A DNA stretch of 30,176 nt from an uncultured Clostridium sp. (lineage in GTDB: Bacteria > Bacillota > Clostridia > Lachnospirales > Lachnospiraceae), in assembly GCA_900544905.1 (NCBI GenBank), contig UQXF01000030.1, positions 1-30,176 on the forward strand, written 5' to 3'. Positions 15,306 through 22,485 of this stretch are shown one piece after another. Each line of letters begins with the position of its first letter. The first letter of the stretch is position 1. The translations under genes and the position numbers were made by a program. The notes beneath the pieces are model-generated. The model made no database searches. It was given only the letters and a program-made list of their open reading frames with translations, and was not told the DNA's origin.

Positions 15306-16610
15306 ATGTTTGTTTATATCCAAAGTGTATTAGTGGTTTTATTGGAAATATTGTGCTGTAAGATTTTCTTTGAGTCCTTTGGCAGTAAAAGGCATCCCGA
15401 TGCATTTTTTGTCAACGTGGCAGGGATTGCTGTGTTAATATTTTTAACATATTTCATGGCAGTTTTTTTAGACAAGTATTTGATATTAAAAGAGATATTG
15501 ATTATTCTTGCAACGGCGGTGATTATGTTTGGAATGCTGAATATAAGCCTGCTGAAAGCCATTATTCTGTCTGCGCTATTCCAGGGGCTTGTGCTGTTGG
15601 TGGATTACTTTGTTCTGCTGCTTAATGTAGCGGTATTCCAGAGCACGGCGGTGATAGAGCAGGTCTACTATGTACAGGGCTCCCTGCTTGTTATTTTAGG
15701 AAAGGCAATTCTGTTTTTAATTGTTCTGCTTATCAGCCACAGCATCGGACAGAAATCCTCTGCCGTTTTGCTGGATTCGGAATGGCTGAGATTTCTGTTT
15801 TTTCCCATTTTTACAATATGCACCCTGATAGCGCTGGTGCTTACATCGGGAAGCATACATAACCAGGAGACAGATGACCTGTTCTTTGTGATAGCCTTTG
15901 GGCTGGCGGGAATGAACATTGTTGTGTTTTATCTGATGAATGATATATTGGAACGGGAGATGCAGCTTCGGGAAAGCAAAATATTTGAGGTGCAGGTAAA
16001 GAACCAGACGGACATGTACCGGGCTGTTTCGGAGAATTTTGACAACCAGAGAAAGAAGACCCATGAGTATAAAAACCAGATGATGTGCATCGATGCCTTG
16101 ATTGAGAAGAGAGAGTATGGGCAGCTGGAGGCATATGTGCAGAATATATGTGGAAAGCTTAACAGGGAATTGGACGCCATTAACACCAATCATGTAATTG
16201 TAAATGCCATTATGAATACAAAGTATCAGGAGGCGCTCTCTAAAAATATTCTTTTTGTCTTTCAGATGAATGATTTATCGGCATTGCGGATAAGTGATGA
16301 GGATATTGTCGTCATATTAGCCAATCTGCTGAACAATGCAATTGAGGCGTGTGAGAAATGCAAGGGGAAAAGAATAATCAAGGTGAAATTTGTCATAGAA
16401 GATGAAAATGTTATCTTATCCGTAAGAAATACCCACGAAAACAATCTGGTCTTTCAGAATAACGAAATCCAGACCTCCAAGGAGACGGATATGGAGGAGC
16501 ATGGCATCGGAATCCGGAATATTATTCAGACAATAGAGAAATATGGAGGCTCGTATGTAATCAGACCGGAGGAGAACGAGTTTTATTTCTCCATTGTAAT
16601 ACCACAGTAA
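15306..16610 (+). CDS. agrC: GHKL sensor histidine kinase (AgrC-like)
   Basis: This 434-residue kinase has about six membrane segments over residues 1-215, the layout of AgrC peptide receptors, then a coiled linker (about 212-245). The dimerisation motif RKKTHEYKNQM contains H253. The GHKL ATPase has N-box NLLNNAIEACEKC and a G-box HGIGIRNI. Start ATG 15306 directly follows the agrA stop, with GGGAG inside the agrA end, so translation is coupled. It should bind the secreted thiolactone peptide outside the cell and phosphorylate the LytTR regulator. No other peptide receptor is encoded nearby. Confidence 0.9.
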   Translation: MFVYIQSVLVVLLEILCCKIFFESFGSKRHPDAFFVNVAGIAVLIFLTYFMAVFLDKYLILKEILIILATAVIMFGMLNISLLKAIILSALFQGLVLLVDYFVLLLNVAVFQSTAVIEQVYYVQGSLLVILGKAILFLIVLLISHSIGQKSSAVLLDSEWLRFLFFPIFTICTLIALVLTSGSIHNQETDDLFFVIAFGLAGMNIVVFYLMNDILEREMQLRESKIFEVQVKNQTDMYRAVSENFDNQRKKTHEYKNQMMCIDALIEKREYGQLEAYVQNICGKLNRELDAINTNHVIVNAIMNTKYQEALSKNILFVFQMNDLSALRISDEDIVVILANLLNNAIEACEKCKGKRIIKVKFVIEDENVILSVRNTHENNLVFQNNEIQTSKETDMEEHGIGIRNIIQTIEKYGGSYVIRPEENEFYFSIVIPQ

Positions 16611-16620
16611 GGGAGGCTTA

Positions 16621-16668
16621 TCCATTTTCTGCAAAATCCGTCCAGTTTCTGCAATCGGTATTGATAAT
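16621..16668 (+). promoter_or_regulatory. Predicted AgrA (LytTR) operator and agrBD promoter
   Basis: Two 14-bp direct repeats, TCCATTTTCTGCAA (16621-16634) and TCCAGTTTCTGCAA (16641-16654), differ at one base and start exactly 20 bp apart, about two helical turns. LytTR regulators such as AgrA, ComE and VirR bind pairs of direct repeats with this spacing, and CCAGTT resembles the start of the VirR box. GATAAT at 16663-16668 is a good -10 with no consensus -35; the second repeat occupies that position, as at activator-dependent promoters. An alternative pair, TTGATA at 16661 with TATTGT at 16683, would put the start on the ribosome-binding site and is less likely. Confidence 0.75.
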
Positions 16669-16708
16669 TGGCTGATTTGTGTTATTGTCAGAAACGGAGG
16701 TGGGATTT

Positions 16709-17293
16709 ATGGTAGAGAGAGCGGCAGTCAGAATGATTAAGCAGATGACAAGAGAGGGACTCATTGATGTTCCGGAGCAGGAGCACTATGTTTACGCACT
16801 GATTACACTTACGGAAAGTGCGATAACCACATGTGCCATTGCGGGTTTGTCCCTGGTGTTTGACAGGGTACTTGAGACCGTGGCGTTTCTTGTCTTTTTC
16901 TATTCCCTGAGAAAAAGGACAGGAGGCTATCATTTGTGGTCTTTTCGCACATGTCTCTTAGGAACGGTTGGGATATATTGTACTGTCGTGGTCTTGATGC
17001 CGGAGTTAATCAAACAGCCACCGGCATTGTTTGGTTCGCTTGCCATATCGGTGTGCGTGCTTGCGTGTATTGGCACAGTGAATCATCCCAATATGAACTA
17101 TGACGACCAGGAATTGTCTGAGATGAAGAAGGCAGCCAGAATCATGACTATGCTTGAGGTGGGTATTATTCTTTTCTGCTATTATTTAAAGGTAGATATG
17201 TACCTCGTAGGGTATATGAGCAGCGGCGTCATATTGTGTGCAATTCTGGTCTGTGTAGCAAAAATAGAGGGACAGGAGGTGAAGAAGAGGTGA
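16709..17293 (+). CDS. agrB: AgrB-like propeptide-processing membrane peptidase
   Basis: This 194-residue cysteine endopeptidase of the AgrB family cuts the C-terminal tail of AgrD and forms the thiolactone. The catalytic pair is H75 and C82 in GGYHLWSFRTC, with the same seven-residue offset as H77/C84 of S. aureus AgrB. Hydrophobic segments at about 28-50, 54-66, 83-100, 105-120, 144-162 and 165-185 place it in the membrane. A GTG at 16679 extends the frame, but ATG 16709 has GGAGGTG 6 bases upstream and lies after the predicted promoter. Its stop overlaps the agrD start by 4 bp. Confidence 0.93.
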   Translation: MVERAAVRMIKQMTREGLIDVPEQEHYVYALITLTESAITTCAIAGLSLVFDRVLETVAFLVFFYSLRKRTGGYHLWSFRTCLLGTVGIYCTVVVLMPELIKQPPALFGSLAISVCVLACIGTVNHPNMNYDDQELSEMKKAARIMTMLEVGIILFCYYLKVDMYLVGYMSSGVILCAILVCVAKIEGQEVKKR

Positions 17294-17433
17294 ATAGGAA
17301 CAAAGAAGTGAACAAGCATGTCCTGAAGGTGGTTAAGAAAATCACAGAGGGAGAGGTTAAGCGCAGCGGACGCAGATGGCCTCCGTATTGTTCTGGATTT
17401 TTACATCAGCCTAAACGTCCAGAGCAGAAATAG
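17290..17433 (+). CDS. agrD: AgrD-like cyclic lactone autoinducer propeptide
   Basis: This 47-residue propeptide starts at GTG 17290, overlapping the agrB stop, with a complete Shine-Dalgarno AGGAGGTGA at 17274-17282 seven bases upstream. Residues 5-23 form a basic amphipathic helix for membrane association. The signal region is RRWPPY-CSGFL, followed by the charged tail HQPKRPEQK. By alignment with C. perfringens AgrD (CLWFT followed by HQPEEP), AgrB should cleave after L38 and close a thiolactone between C34 and L38. The mature peptide would be CSGFL with a short N-terminal tail that may include P31-P32-Y33. The ring sequence and the Pro-Pro preceding it are not ones I recognise. Confidence 0.88.
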   Translation: MNRNKEVNKHVLKVVKKITEGEVKRSGRRWPPYCSGFLHQPKRPEQK

Positions 17434-17440
17434 GACAGAT

Positions 17441-17486
17441 TCTATGCACCGGTTTTAAAAATAAGCCGGCTGCATAGATTTTTTTT
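17441..17486 (+). terminator. Intrinsic terminator of the agr locus
   Basis: TCTATGCACCGG pairs with CCGG-C-TGCATAGA (one bulged base, loop of about 13 bases) and is followed by eight T at 17479-17486. It separates the locus from the convergent alarmone synthetase gene, whose stop lies at 17494-17496. Confidence 0.92.
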
Positions 17487-17493
17487 ACAGTTT

Positions 17494-18111
17494 TTATTGG
17501 ATTGCGCCAACATCATTGTATTGTTCAAAGCGTTTCTCGATAACGGCGAGAACGTCTGCATAGTCCTTAAGCTCCTTTATAATGGACTCCTCATCACAGC
17601 GTTTTTTCTTGTAGGAAATCCGATGCTCCATGCTTGCCCAGAAGTCCATGGAAAGTGTCCGCAGCTGGATTTCAACCGGGAAATATTCCATGCCGTCCAG
17701 GCAGTAAACAGGGACGCCCATTATGATATGGTAGCTGCGGTATCCGTTGGATTTGGGGCTGGATATGTAGTCCCGCTCCTTGATGACGATTAAATCCTTC
17801 TGGCGTTTCAGAATCCGGAGTATATTGTAGACATCTTCAATAAAATAACAGATAACCCGGATTCCGGCTATGTCCTGAATGCAGTCCTTAGCATTTGACA
17901 TGGTGGGTTCCTTTTTCTTTCTTCTAAGCTTGTCCTCCAGGCTTTTTTTCTTTTTCAGGCGGCTCTGTACGTTGTGTATCGGATGATTGGAGTACTCGGT
18001 GTACAGGGTGTGGTTCAGCACATCTAACCGGGTAAGGAGCATCTGCCTTGCATCATCATAGGATTGTATAAAATTAAAATATTCTTCGTCTGTCATGGTT
18101 TGAATCCCCAT
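17494..18111 (-). CDS. Small alarmone synthetase ((p)ppGpp synthetase)
   Basis: This 205-residue RelA/SpoT synthetase-only protein transfers pyrophosphate from ATP to GDP or GTP. The synthetase blocks are DIAGIRVICYF (about 80-90), RDYISSPKSNGYRSYH (about 112-127, the nucleotide-binding G-loop region) and VEIQLRT followed by WASMEHRISYK (about 145-168). There is no HD hydrolase, TGS or ACT domain, matching the RelQ/RelP-type SAS class (about 210 residues). A basic stretch LRRKKKEP lies upstream of the core. Neither start is clear: ATG 18111 lacks a ribosome-binding site, while ATG 18096 has a weak GGGGA before it. It is convergent to agr and divergent from the Gld-like operon. Confidence 0.9.
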   Translation of the reverse strand: MGIQTMTDEEYFNFIQSYDDARQMLLTRLDVLNHTLYTEYSNHPIHNVQSRLKKKKSLEDKLRRKKKEPTMSNAKDCIQDIAGIRVICYFIEDVYNILRILKRQKDLIVIKERDYISSPKSNGYRSYHIIMGVPVYCLDGMEYFPVEIQLRTLSMDFWASMEHRISYKKKRCDEESIIKELKDYADVLAVIEKRFEQYNDVGAIQ

Positions 18112-18167
18112 ACTATATGTATTTTTCAGCTTTGCCGGTTTGTTGGTTCTATCCGGGACTGAATAAA

Positions 18168-18229
18168 AAAATTTTACGAAGAAACTGTGTCTTCTTTATG
18201 AATAAATTCTTATAAAAAGGTAAAATTTT
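18168..18229. repeat. AT-rich inverted repeat in a divergent intergenic region
   Basis: The 252-bp gap between the alarmone synthetase and the Gld-like operon is AT-rich and must hold both promoters, but I find no pair close to consensus. It contains an inverted repeat, AAAATTTTAC at 18168-18177 and GTAAAATTTT at 18220-18229, which may be chance in such composition. Confidence 0.3.
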
Positions 18230-18363
18230 CACAGCTTACCATGTTTCACATTCTATACCAGAAATTTACACATTTCTTTTGGGAAATAAACACAGATTGT
18301 TCATAGGCTGGGAATAAGATTAGCGGGAGCACATAAGTTTATCAGGAAAGAGAGGACGAAGCA

Positions 18364-19404
18364 ATGATTGAGGTAAAGAACCTTGTGAAGCGCTACGGGA
18401 ATCATGTGGCGGTGGACCACTTGTCTTTTCGTGTGGAAAAGGGGCAGATATATGGCTTCCTCGGACCAAACGGAGCAGGTAAATCTACAACAATGAATAT
18501 GATAACCGGGTATCTGGCATCCAATGAGGGTTCAGTTGTGATTAACGGACATGATATTTTAGAGGAGCCGGAGGAGGCAAAAAAGTGCATCGGTTATCTT
18601 CCGGAGCAGCCGCCGTTGTATATGGATATGACGGTACGGGAATGTTTGCAGTTTACAGCAGAATTGAAGGCAGTTCAAAAGGCGGAGCGGGAAGAAATGA
18701 TAACAGATATTATGGATTTGCTGGGACTTGCAGATGTGAAGGACCGTCTTGTAAAGAACCTGTCAAAGGGCTACCGGCAGAGGGTAGGTCTGGGGCAGGC
18801 GCTGGTTGGCAATCCGGAGATACTGATACTGGATGAACCGACAGTGGGGTTAGACCCGAAGCAGATTATCGAAATCCGCAGCCTGATTAAGGACTTAAGT
18901 ATAGAGCATACGGTTATACTGAGCTCCCACATTTTGTCGGAGGTAAGTGCAATCTGCGACCAGATTATGATTATTTCCCACGGAAAGCTGGTTGCCTGTG
19001 ATACACCGGCTAATCTGGGTCAGAGTATGGAGGGAACCACAAAACTGGATTTAAGCATACTGGATGTGGATGACAAGGTCAGCCCTCTGTTTGCCGAAAA
19101 ATTTGATGAGACGGTTCAGGTAAAGGGCACACGGGAAGGAACGGTCTGGACAGGAACATTACAGGTTGAGGGGACGGCAGATATCCGTCCGGAGCTGTTT
19201 TATATGCTGGCAGATGCGGAATGCCCGATTCTGGAGCTGAAACAGGATAAGATGTCCCTGGAGGATATCTTCCTGGAGCTGACAGAGAGTGAAACGGATG
19301 CGGAACAGGCTGTTTCCGAAAAGGCAGAAGAGGCGAGAAAAAAGAGAGAACGGTTTATCCGGAAGGAAGGTAAGGAGGAAACAGAAAATGAAAGCGATAT
19401 ATAA
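18364..19404 (+). CDS. Gld-like ABC transporter ATP-binding protein
   Basis: This 346-residue ABC ATPase has Walker A GPNGAGKST at 34-42, signature LSKGYRQR (about 137-144), Walker B LILDEP (about 154-159) with GLDP D-loop, and switch His in SSHILSEV. An accessory domain follows, then a highly charged tail of about 35 residues (Glu/Lys/Arg) not typical of the family. The following three genes are the membrane and auxiliary partners, which places it in the GldA-type system. That family is named for gliding in Bacteroidetes but is widespread in non-gliding Firmicutes, where its cargo is unknown. Its end overlaps the permease start by 17 bp. Confidence 0.9.
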   Translation: MIEVKNLVKRYGNHVAVDHLSFRVEKGQIYGFLGPNGAGKSTTMNMITGYLASNEGSVVINGHDILEEPEEAKKCIGYLPEQPPLYMDMTVRECLQFTAELKAVQKAEREEMITDIMDLLGLADVKDRLVKNLSKGYRQRVGLGQALVGNPEILILDEPTVGLDPKQIIEIRSLIKDLSIEHTVILSSHILSEVSAICDQIMIISHGKLVACDTPANLGQSMEGTTKLDLSILDVDDKVSPLFAEKFDETVQVKGTREGTVWTGTLQVEGTADIRPELFYMLADAECPILELKQDKMSLEDIFLELTESETDAEQAVSEKAEEARKKRERFIRKEGKEETENESDI

Positions 19405-20104
19405 GAGAGAGCTGGCAAGCTACTTTAAATCCATGACCGGTTATGTATTCATGTTTTTTGTATTCCTGATTGTGGGAATCTATTTCTTTGCCTATAACCT
19501 GAATATGGGATATCCGTCCATGAACGTTACCTTTAACAGCATTACCTTTGTCTTTCTGATTGCAATACCGGTTTTGACCATGCGTGTGCTGTCCGAGGAA
19601 CGGAAGCAGAAGACGGACCAGCTGCTGCTGACAGCGCCGGTGTCCATAGAAAAAATAGTATTTGGAAAATATCTGGCACTGATAACTGTGTATCTGGTTC
19701 CCATAGCTGTAATCTGCGTTTATCCATTGATTATGCGGCAGTTTGGGGAGATTTCCTTTGCTCAGAATTATACGGCAATTCTTGGATTTTTCCTGCTGGG
19801 AGCCGCCAATATTGCAGTGGGAATGTTTATCTCCTCTTTAACGGATAATCAGATTATTGCGGCGGTACTCACATTTGTTGTAATGTTTTTGAGCTATATT
19901 ATGAGTGGATTGGAAAGCTTTCTTCCGTCCTCCATGTCGGATGGGATTATTGTAAAAATAATGGAAGCCTGCAACATGGATGGACATTTTCAGGCATTTA
20001 TTGAAGGCACCTTTGATGTTACAGCGGTTATCTATTTTCTGTCTGTCATGGCAGTGTTTATTTTTCTGACAACACAGACCATGAAGAAGAGACGTTGGAG
20101 TTAG
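19388..20104 (+). CDS. ABC-2 permease, GldF-like
   Basis: This 238-residue permease has about six membrane segments (about 15-33, 45-65, 95-115, 130-152, 158-178, 210-228). ATG 19388 lies within the end of the ATPase gene and has AAGGAGG upstream, so translation is coupled. The LSEERKQKTDQLLLTAPVS segment after helix 2 is characteristic of GldF/NosY-type permeases. It should pair with the ATPase upstream and with the GldG-like protein, whose gene starts 12 bp later. Confidence 0.88.
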   Translation: MKAIYKRELASYFKSMTGYVFMFFVFLIVGIYFFAYNLNMGYPSMNVTFNSITFVFLIAIPVLTMRVLSEERKQKTDQLLLTAPVSIEKIVFGKYLALITVYLVPIAVICVYPLIMRQFGEISFAQNYTAILGFFLLGAANIAVGMFISSLTDNQIIAAVLTFVVMFLSYIMSGLESFLPSSMSDGIIVKIMEACNMDGHFQAFIEGTFDVTAVIYFLSVMAVFIFLTTQTMKKRRWS

Positions 20105-20116
20105 GAGGTGTAAGAT

Positions 20117-21616
20117 ATGGCAGTTGATAATAAAAAGAAAAAACCAATCCGGCTTATCCGCAATAAAAAGGCGTTTAAGAAGGGAAGCTATAGTGCGGCA
20201 TTATCTGTAATTGTTGTAGCGGTGATTGTGGTTCTCAATCTGGTAGTGGGGCAGATTCCTTCAAAATATACCCAGTTTGATATCAGTACCGGAAAATTAT
20301 ATACCATCGGCGATGAGACAAAGGAGACACTGAAGAATCTCACAGATGATATTACCATTTATTATATTGTTCAATCCGGCAACGAGGACAGCAATATTGA
20401 GAAGCTGTTAGACCAGTACGAGGAGGGTTCCCCTAAAATCAAGGTGGAAACCGTAGACCCGGTTGCCAATCCGGCATTTATAAAGCAGTATACGGAAGAT
20501 TCTCTGTCTGAAAACAGTCTGATTGTAGTGGGAGGCAGCCGCAGTAAAGTGGTTTCCTATAACAATCTGTATGAGACGGAGTTGGATTATACCACTTACC
20601 AGTCCACAGTGACCGGCTTTGACGGAGAGGGACAGATTACCAGTGCAATCGCCTATGTCATTTCCGAGGATGTACCGGTGCTCTATTATGTGGAAGGGCA
20701 TAGCGAGGTCAGTATTCCGGATTCCCTGAATGACCGTATTGAAAAGGCAAATCTGGAATTAAAATCCCTGAATCTGTTAACGTCAGATGGGATTCCGGAG
20801 GATGCGGCAGGACTTTTGTTAAATTCTCCGGAAACGGATTATTCCGCAGATGAAGCACAGAAGGTTATTGATTATCTGAAAGATGGCGGTAAGGCAATCA
20901 TTTTAACGGATTATGTGGGAAATGATTTGAAAAATTATTATAGCATTCTGGAGGAATATGGAATTGAAATTACAGATGGTATCATAGTGGAAACCGATAC
21001 CGACCATTATGTCCAGATACCATATTACATTGTTCCAACCATTGGAGCATCGGATGTGACAGACGGAATGACCCTTGGCGCCAGCAATGTGCTGTTAAGC
21101 GGCTGCCAGGGTCTGAATGTGGCAGAGGATGTCCGGGATACCCTGGTAATAGACCAGATTTTGTCACCGACAGACGAGGCGTTTGTAAAAACATCGCCGC
21201 AGTCCATGACCACATATGAAAAAGAGGATGGAGACATAGAAGGCTCCTTCAGCGTAGGTGTTGTCATTTCGGAAAGTGTAAGCAGTGATACGGCAGAGAC
21301 TTCGGAGTCAGAAGAGGATACTGCAGCCCAGAAGGAAACCCAGATTGCCTGCTTTTCTTCCTCCTCCATTCTGGATGACAGCATAAACAGCATGGTTTCT
21401 GACGGCAACTATACGCTTTATATGAACTGTGTGAAATGGATGGTGGATACAGACGACAGTGAGATTATTTCCATTGCCAGCAAATCCGTTTCTCTGGATT
21501 ATCTGACGGTAACACGGGGAAAAGCAGTATTTTATGCATTTGTTCTGATTCTGGTTCTGCCTCTTGCCTGTCTGGTTATCGGTGGAGTTATCTGCCATAA
21601 GCGGAAAAGGAGATAA
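20117..21616 (+). CDS. GldG-like ABC auxiliary protein
   Basis: This 499-residue protein has a basic cytoplasmic start, one membrane helix (about 27-45), a large extracytoplasmic domain (about 50-465) and a C-terminal helix (about 470-492) ending in KRKRR. The IYYIVQSGNEDSNIEKLLDQY and VPVLYYVEGHSE segments match the ABC-type auxiliary domain seen in GldG proteins. A Ser/Glu/Thr-rich insert (about 388-412) looks disordered. Residues about 240-275 (LLLNSPETDYSADEAQKVIDYLKDGG) have the Rossmann-like glutamine-amidotransferase-fold look of this family. Gene order (ATPase, permease, GldG-like, DUF4340-like) supports one complex; the transported or remodelled substrate is unknown. Confidence 0.87.
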   Translation: MAVDNKKKKPIRLIRNKKAFKKGSYSAALSVIVVAVIVVLNLVVGQIPSKYTQFDISTGKLYTIGDETKETLKNLTDDITIYYIVQSGNEDSNIEKLLDQYEEGSPKIKVETVDPVANPAFIKQYTEDSLSENSLIVVGGSRSKVVSYNNLYETELDYTTYQSTVTGFDGEGQITSAIAYVISEDVPVLYYVEGHSEVSIPDSLNDRIEKANLELKSLNLLTSDGIPEDAAGLLLNSPETDYSADEAQKVIDYLKDGGKAIILTDYVGNDLKNYYSILEEYGIEITDGIIVETDTDHYVQIPYYIVPTIGASDVTDGMTLGASNVLLSGCQGLNVAEDVRDTLVIDQILSPTDEAFVKTSPQSMTTYEKEDGDIEGSFSVGVVISESVSSDTAETSESEEDTAAQKETQIACFSSSSILDDSINSMVSDGNYTLYMNCVKWMVDTDDSEIISIASKSVSLDYLTVTRGKAVFYAFVLILVLPLACLVIGGVICHKRKRR

Positions 21617-21660
21617 GACGGCGGCAGGAAGAAAAAATAAACGGGAAAGAAGGGATGGCA

Positions 21661-22290
21661 ATGAAAAAGAAGGGTCTGCCGCTTTTGATAGGAGTTGTAG
21701 CACTGGCGCTTCTGACGGTGTTATATGTGATGCTGGTAAGGCACAACACGGAGACAGAAGAGGAGGATACCACCGTCAACGTGTTTGATTTGGATGCCGG
21801 AGATGTGGCGGCTGTCCGGTTTACACTGGATGGGGAGGAAGAGACATTTACATTGGAGGATGATACATGGAGTCTTGCTTCCGATGCCGCCTTTGAGGTA
21901 GACAGCAGTAAAATGAGTACACTGCTGGATACGATTACGGCAATGGCTGCAACCCGGACACTGGACAATGTGACGGATTTGTCGGAATATGGTCTTGATG
22001 AGCCGGTTCAGACGCTGGTTCTGACCATGGCAGACGGAACCGTCTATACAATCTGCTGGGGCAGCTCTAATGATATAACAGGAGATGACTATGTATATAT
22101 CAAAGAGAAGGAAAATGTGGTATATACGGTGGATTACAGTATTCTGGATGCTCTGGGTGAGACCCTGGAGGATTACCGGGCTGAGGAGGAAACAGCCACA
22201 GAGGATAGCAGCCAGGAGGAAGAGACTACAGAGAAGGAAACCTCCGAGGCAGTGACAGAAGAAACAACAGAAAATGAGACACAGGAATAG
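21661..22290 (+). CDS. DUF4340-like membrane-anchored protein
   Basis: This predicted 209-residue protein has one N-terminal membrane helix (about 6-24), an extracytoplasmic beta-rich domain (about 37-165) with the DUF4340 pattern (WSLASDAAFEVDSSKMSTLLDTI, YGLDEPVQTLVLTMADG, YVYIKEKENVVYTVDYS), and a 35-residue Glu/Thr-rich acidic tail. ATG 21661 is preferred over ATG 21655 because the GAAGGG site abuts the latter. DUF4340 proteins regularly accompany GldG-like genes. The gene ends the operon at the terminator at 22296-22343. Confidence 0.82.
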   Translation: MKKKGLPLLIGVVALALLTVLYVMLVRHNTETEEEDTTVNVFDLDAGDVAAVRFTLDGEEETFTLEDDTWSLASDAAFEVDSSKMSTLLDTITAMAATRTLDNVTDLSEYGLDEPVQTLVLTMADGTVYTICWGSSNDITGDDYVYIKEKENVVYTVDYSILDALGETLEDYRAEEETATEDSSQEEETTEKETSEAVTEETTENETQE

Positions 22291-22295
22291 AGAGA

Positions 22296-22343
22296 AACAG
22301 ATTTCCCTTCGGAGTATAAGCCGGAGGGGAATCTGTTTTTTTT
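22296..22343 (+). terminator. Strong intrinsic terminator of the Gld-like operon
   Basis: A 17-bp stem (22296-22312 with 22321-22337, two G-U pairs) with an 8-base loop runs into eight T at 22336-22343. Confidence 0.95.
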
Positions 22344-22431
22344 GCTGCTGTCAGCACCAGGCAGGTTTGAGTGTACCCTTTGTTAAGTTTTTGTGAATTT
22401 TTTGAAAGCGTCTAGGTTGCAAAGGGATTTT

Positions 22432-22446
22432 ATGATATACTATCAT
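22432..22446 (+). promoter_or_regulatory. Extended -10 within a palindrome, citrate synthase promoter
   Basis: TGATATACT (22433-22441) is an extended -10 element with no good -35. It sits inside a perfect inverted repeat ATGATA-TAC-TATCAT (22432-22446), which would let a repressor cover the promoter. The leader to GTG 22486 is about 38 bases. Confidence 0.55.
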
Positions 22447-22485
22447 GTGGAGAAAAGCGATATATGTTTAAGAAAGGGTGATTGC

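Noticed and set aside
15717..16193. 158-codon minus-strand frame inside agrC
   Set aside because: It lies opposite a well-supported kinase gene, without ribosome-binding site or domain.
16679..16708. GTG 16679 as the agrB start
   Set aside because: It lies within the predicted transcription start region, and ATG 16709 has a strong ribosome-binding site at proper distance.
18168..18229. AT-rich inverted repeat as a definite operator
   Set aside because: The 10-bp arms are almost entirely A and T with a 42-bp gap in AT-rich DNA, so chance is a sufficient explanation; listed only at low confidence.
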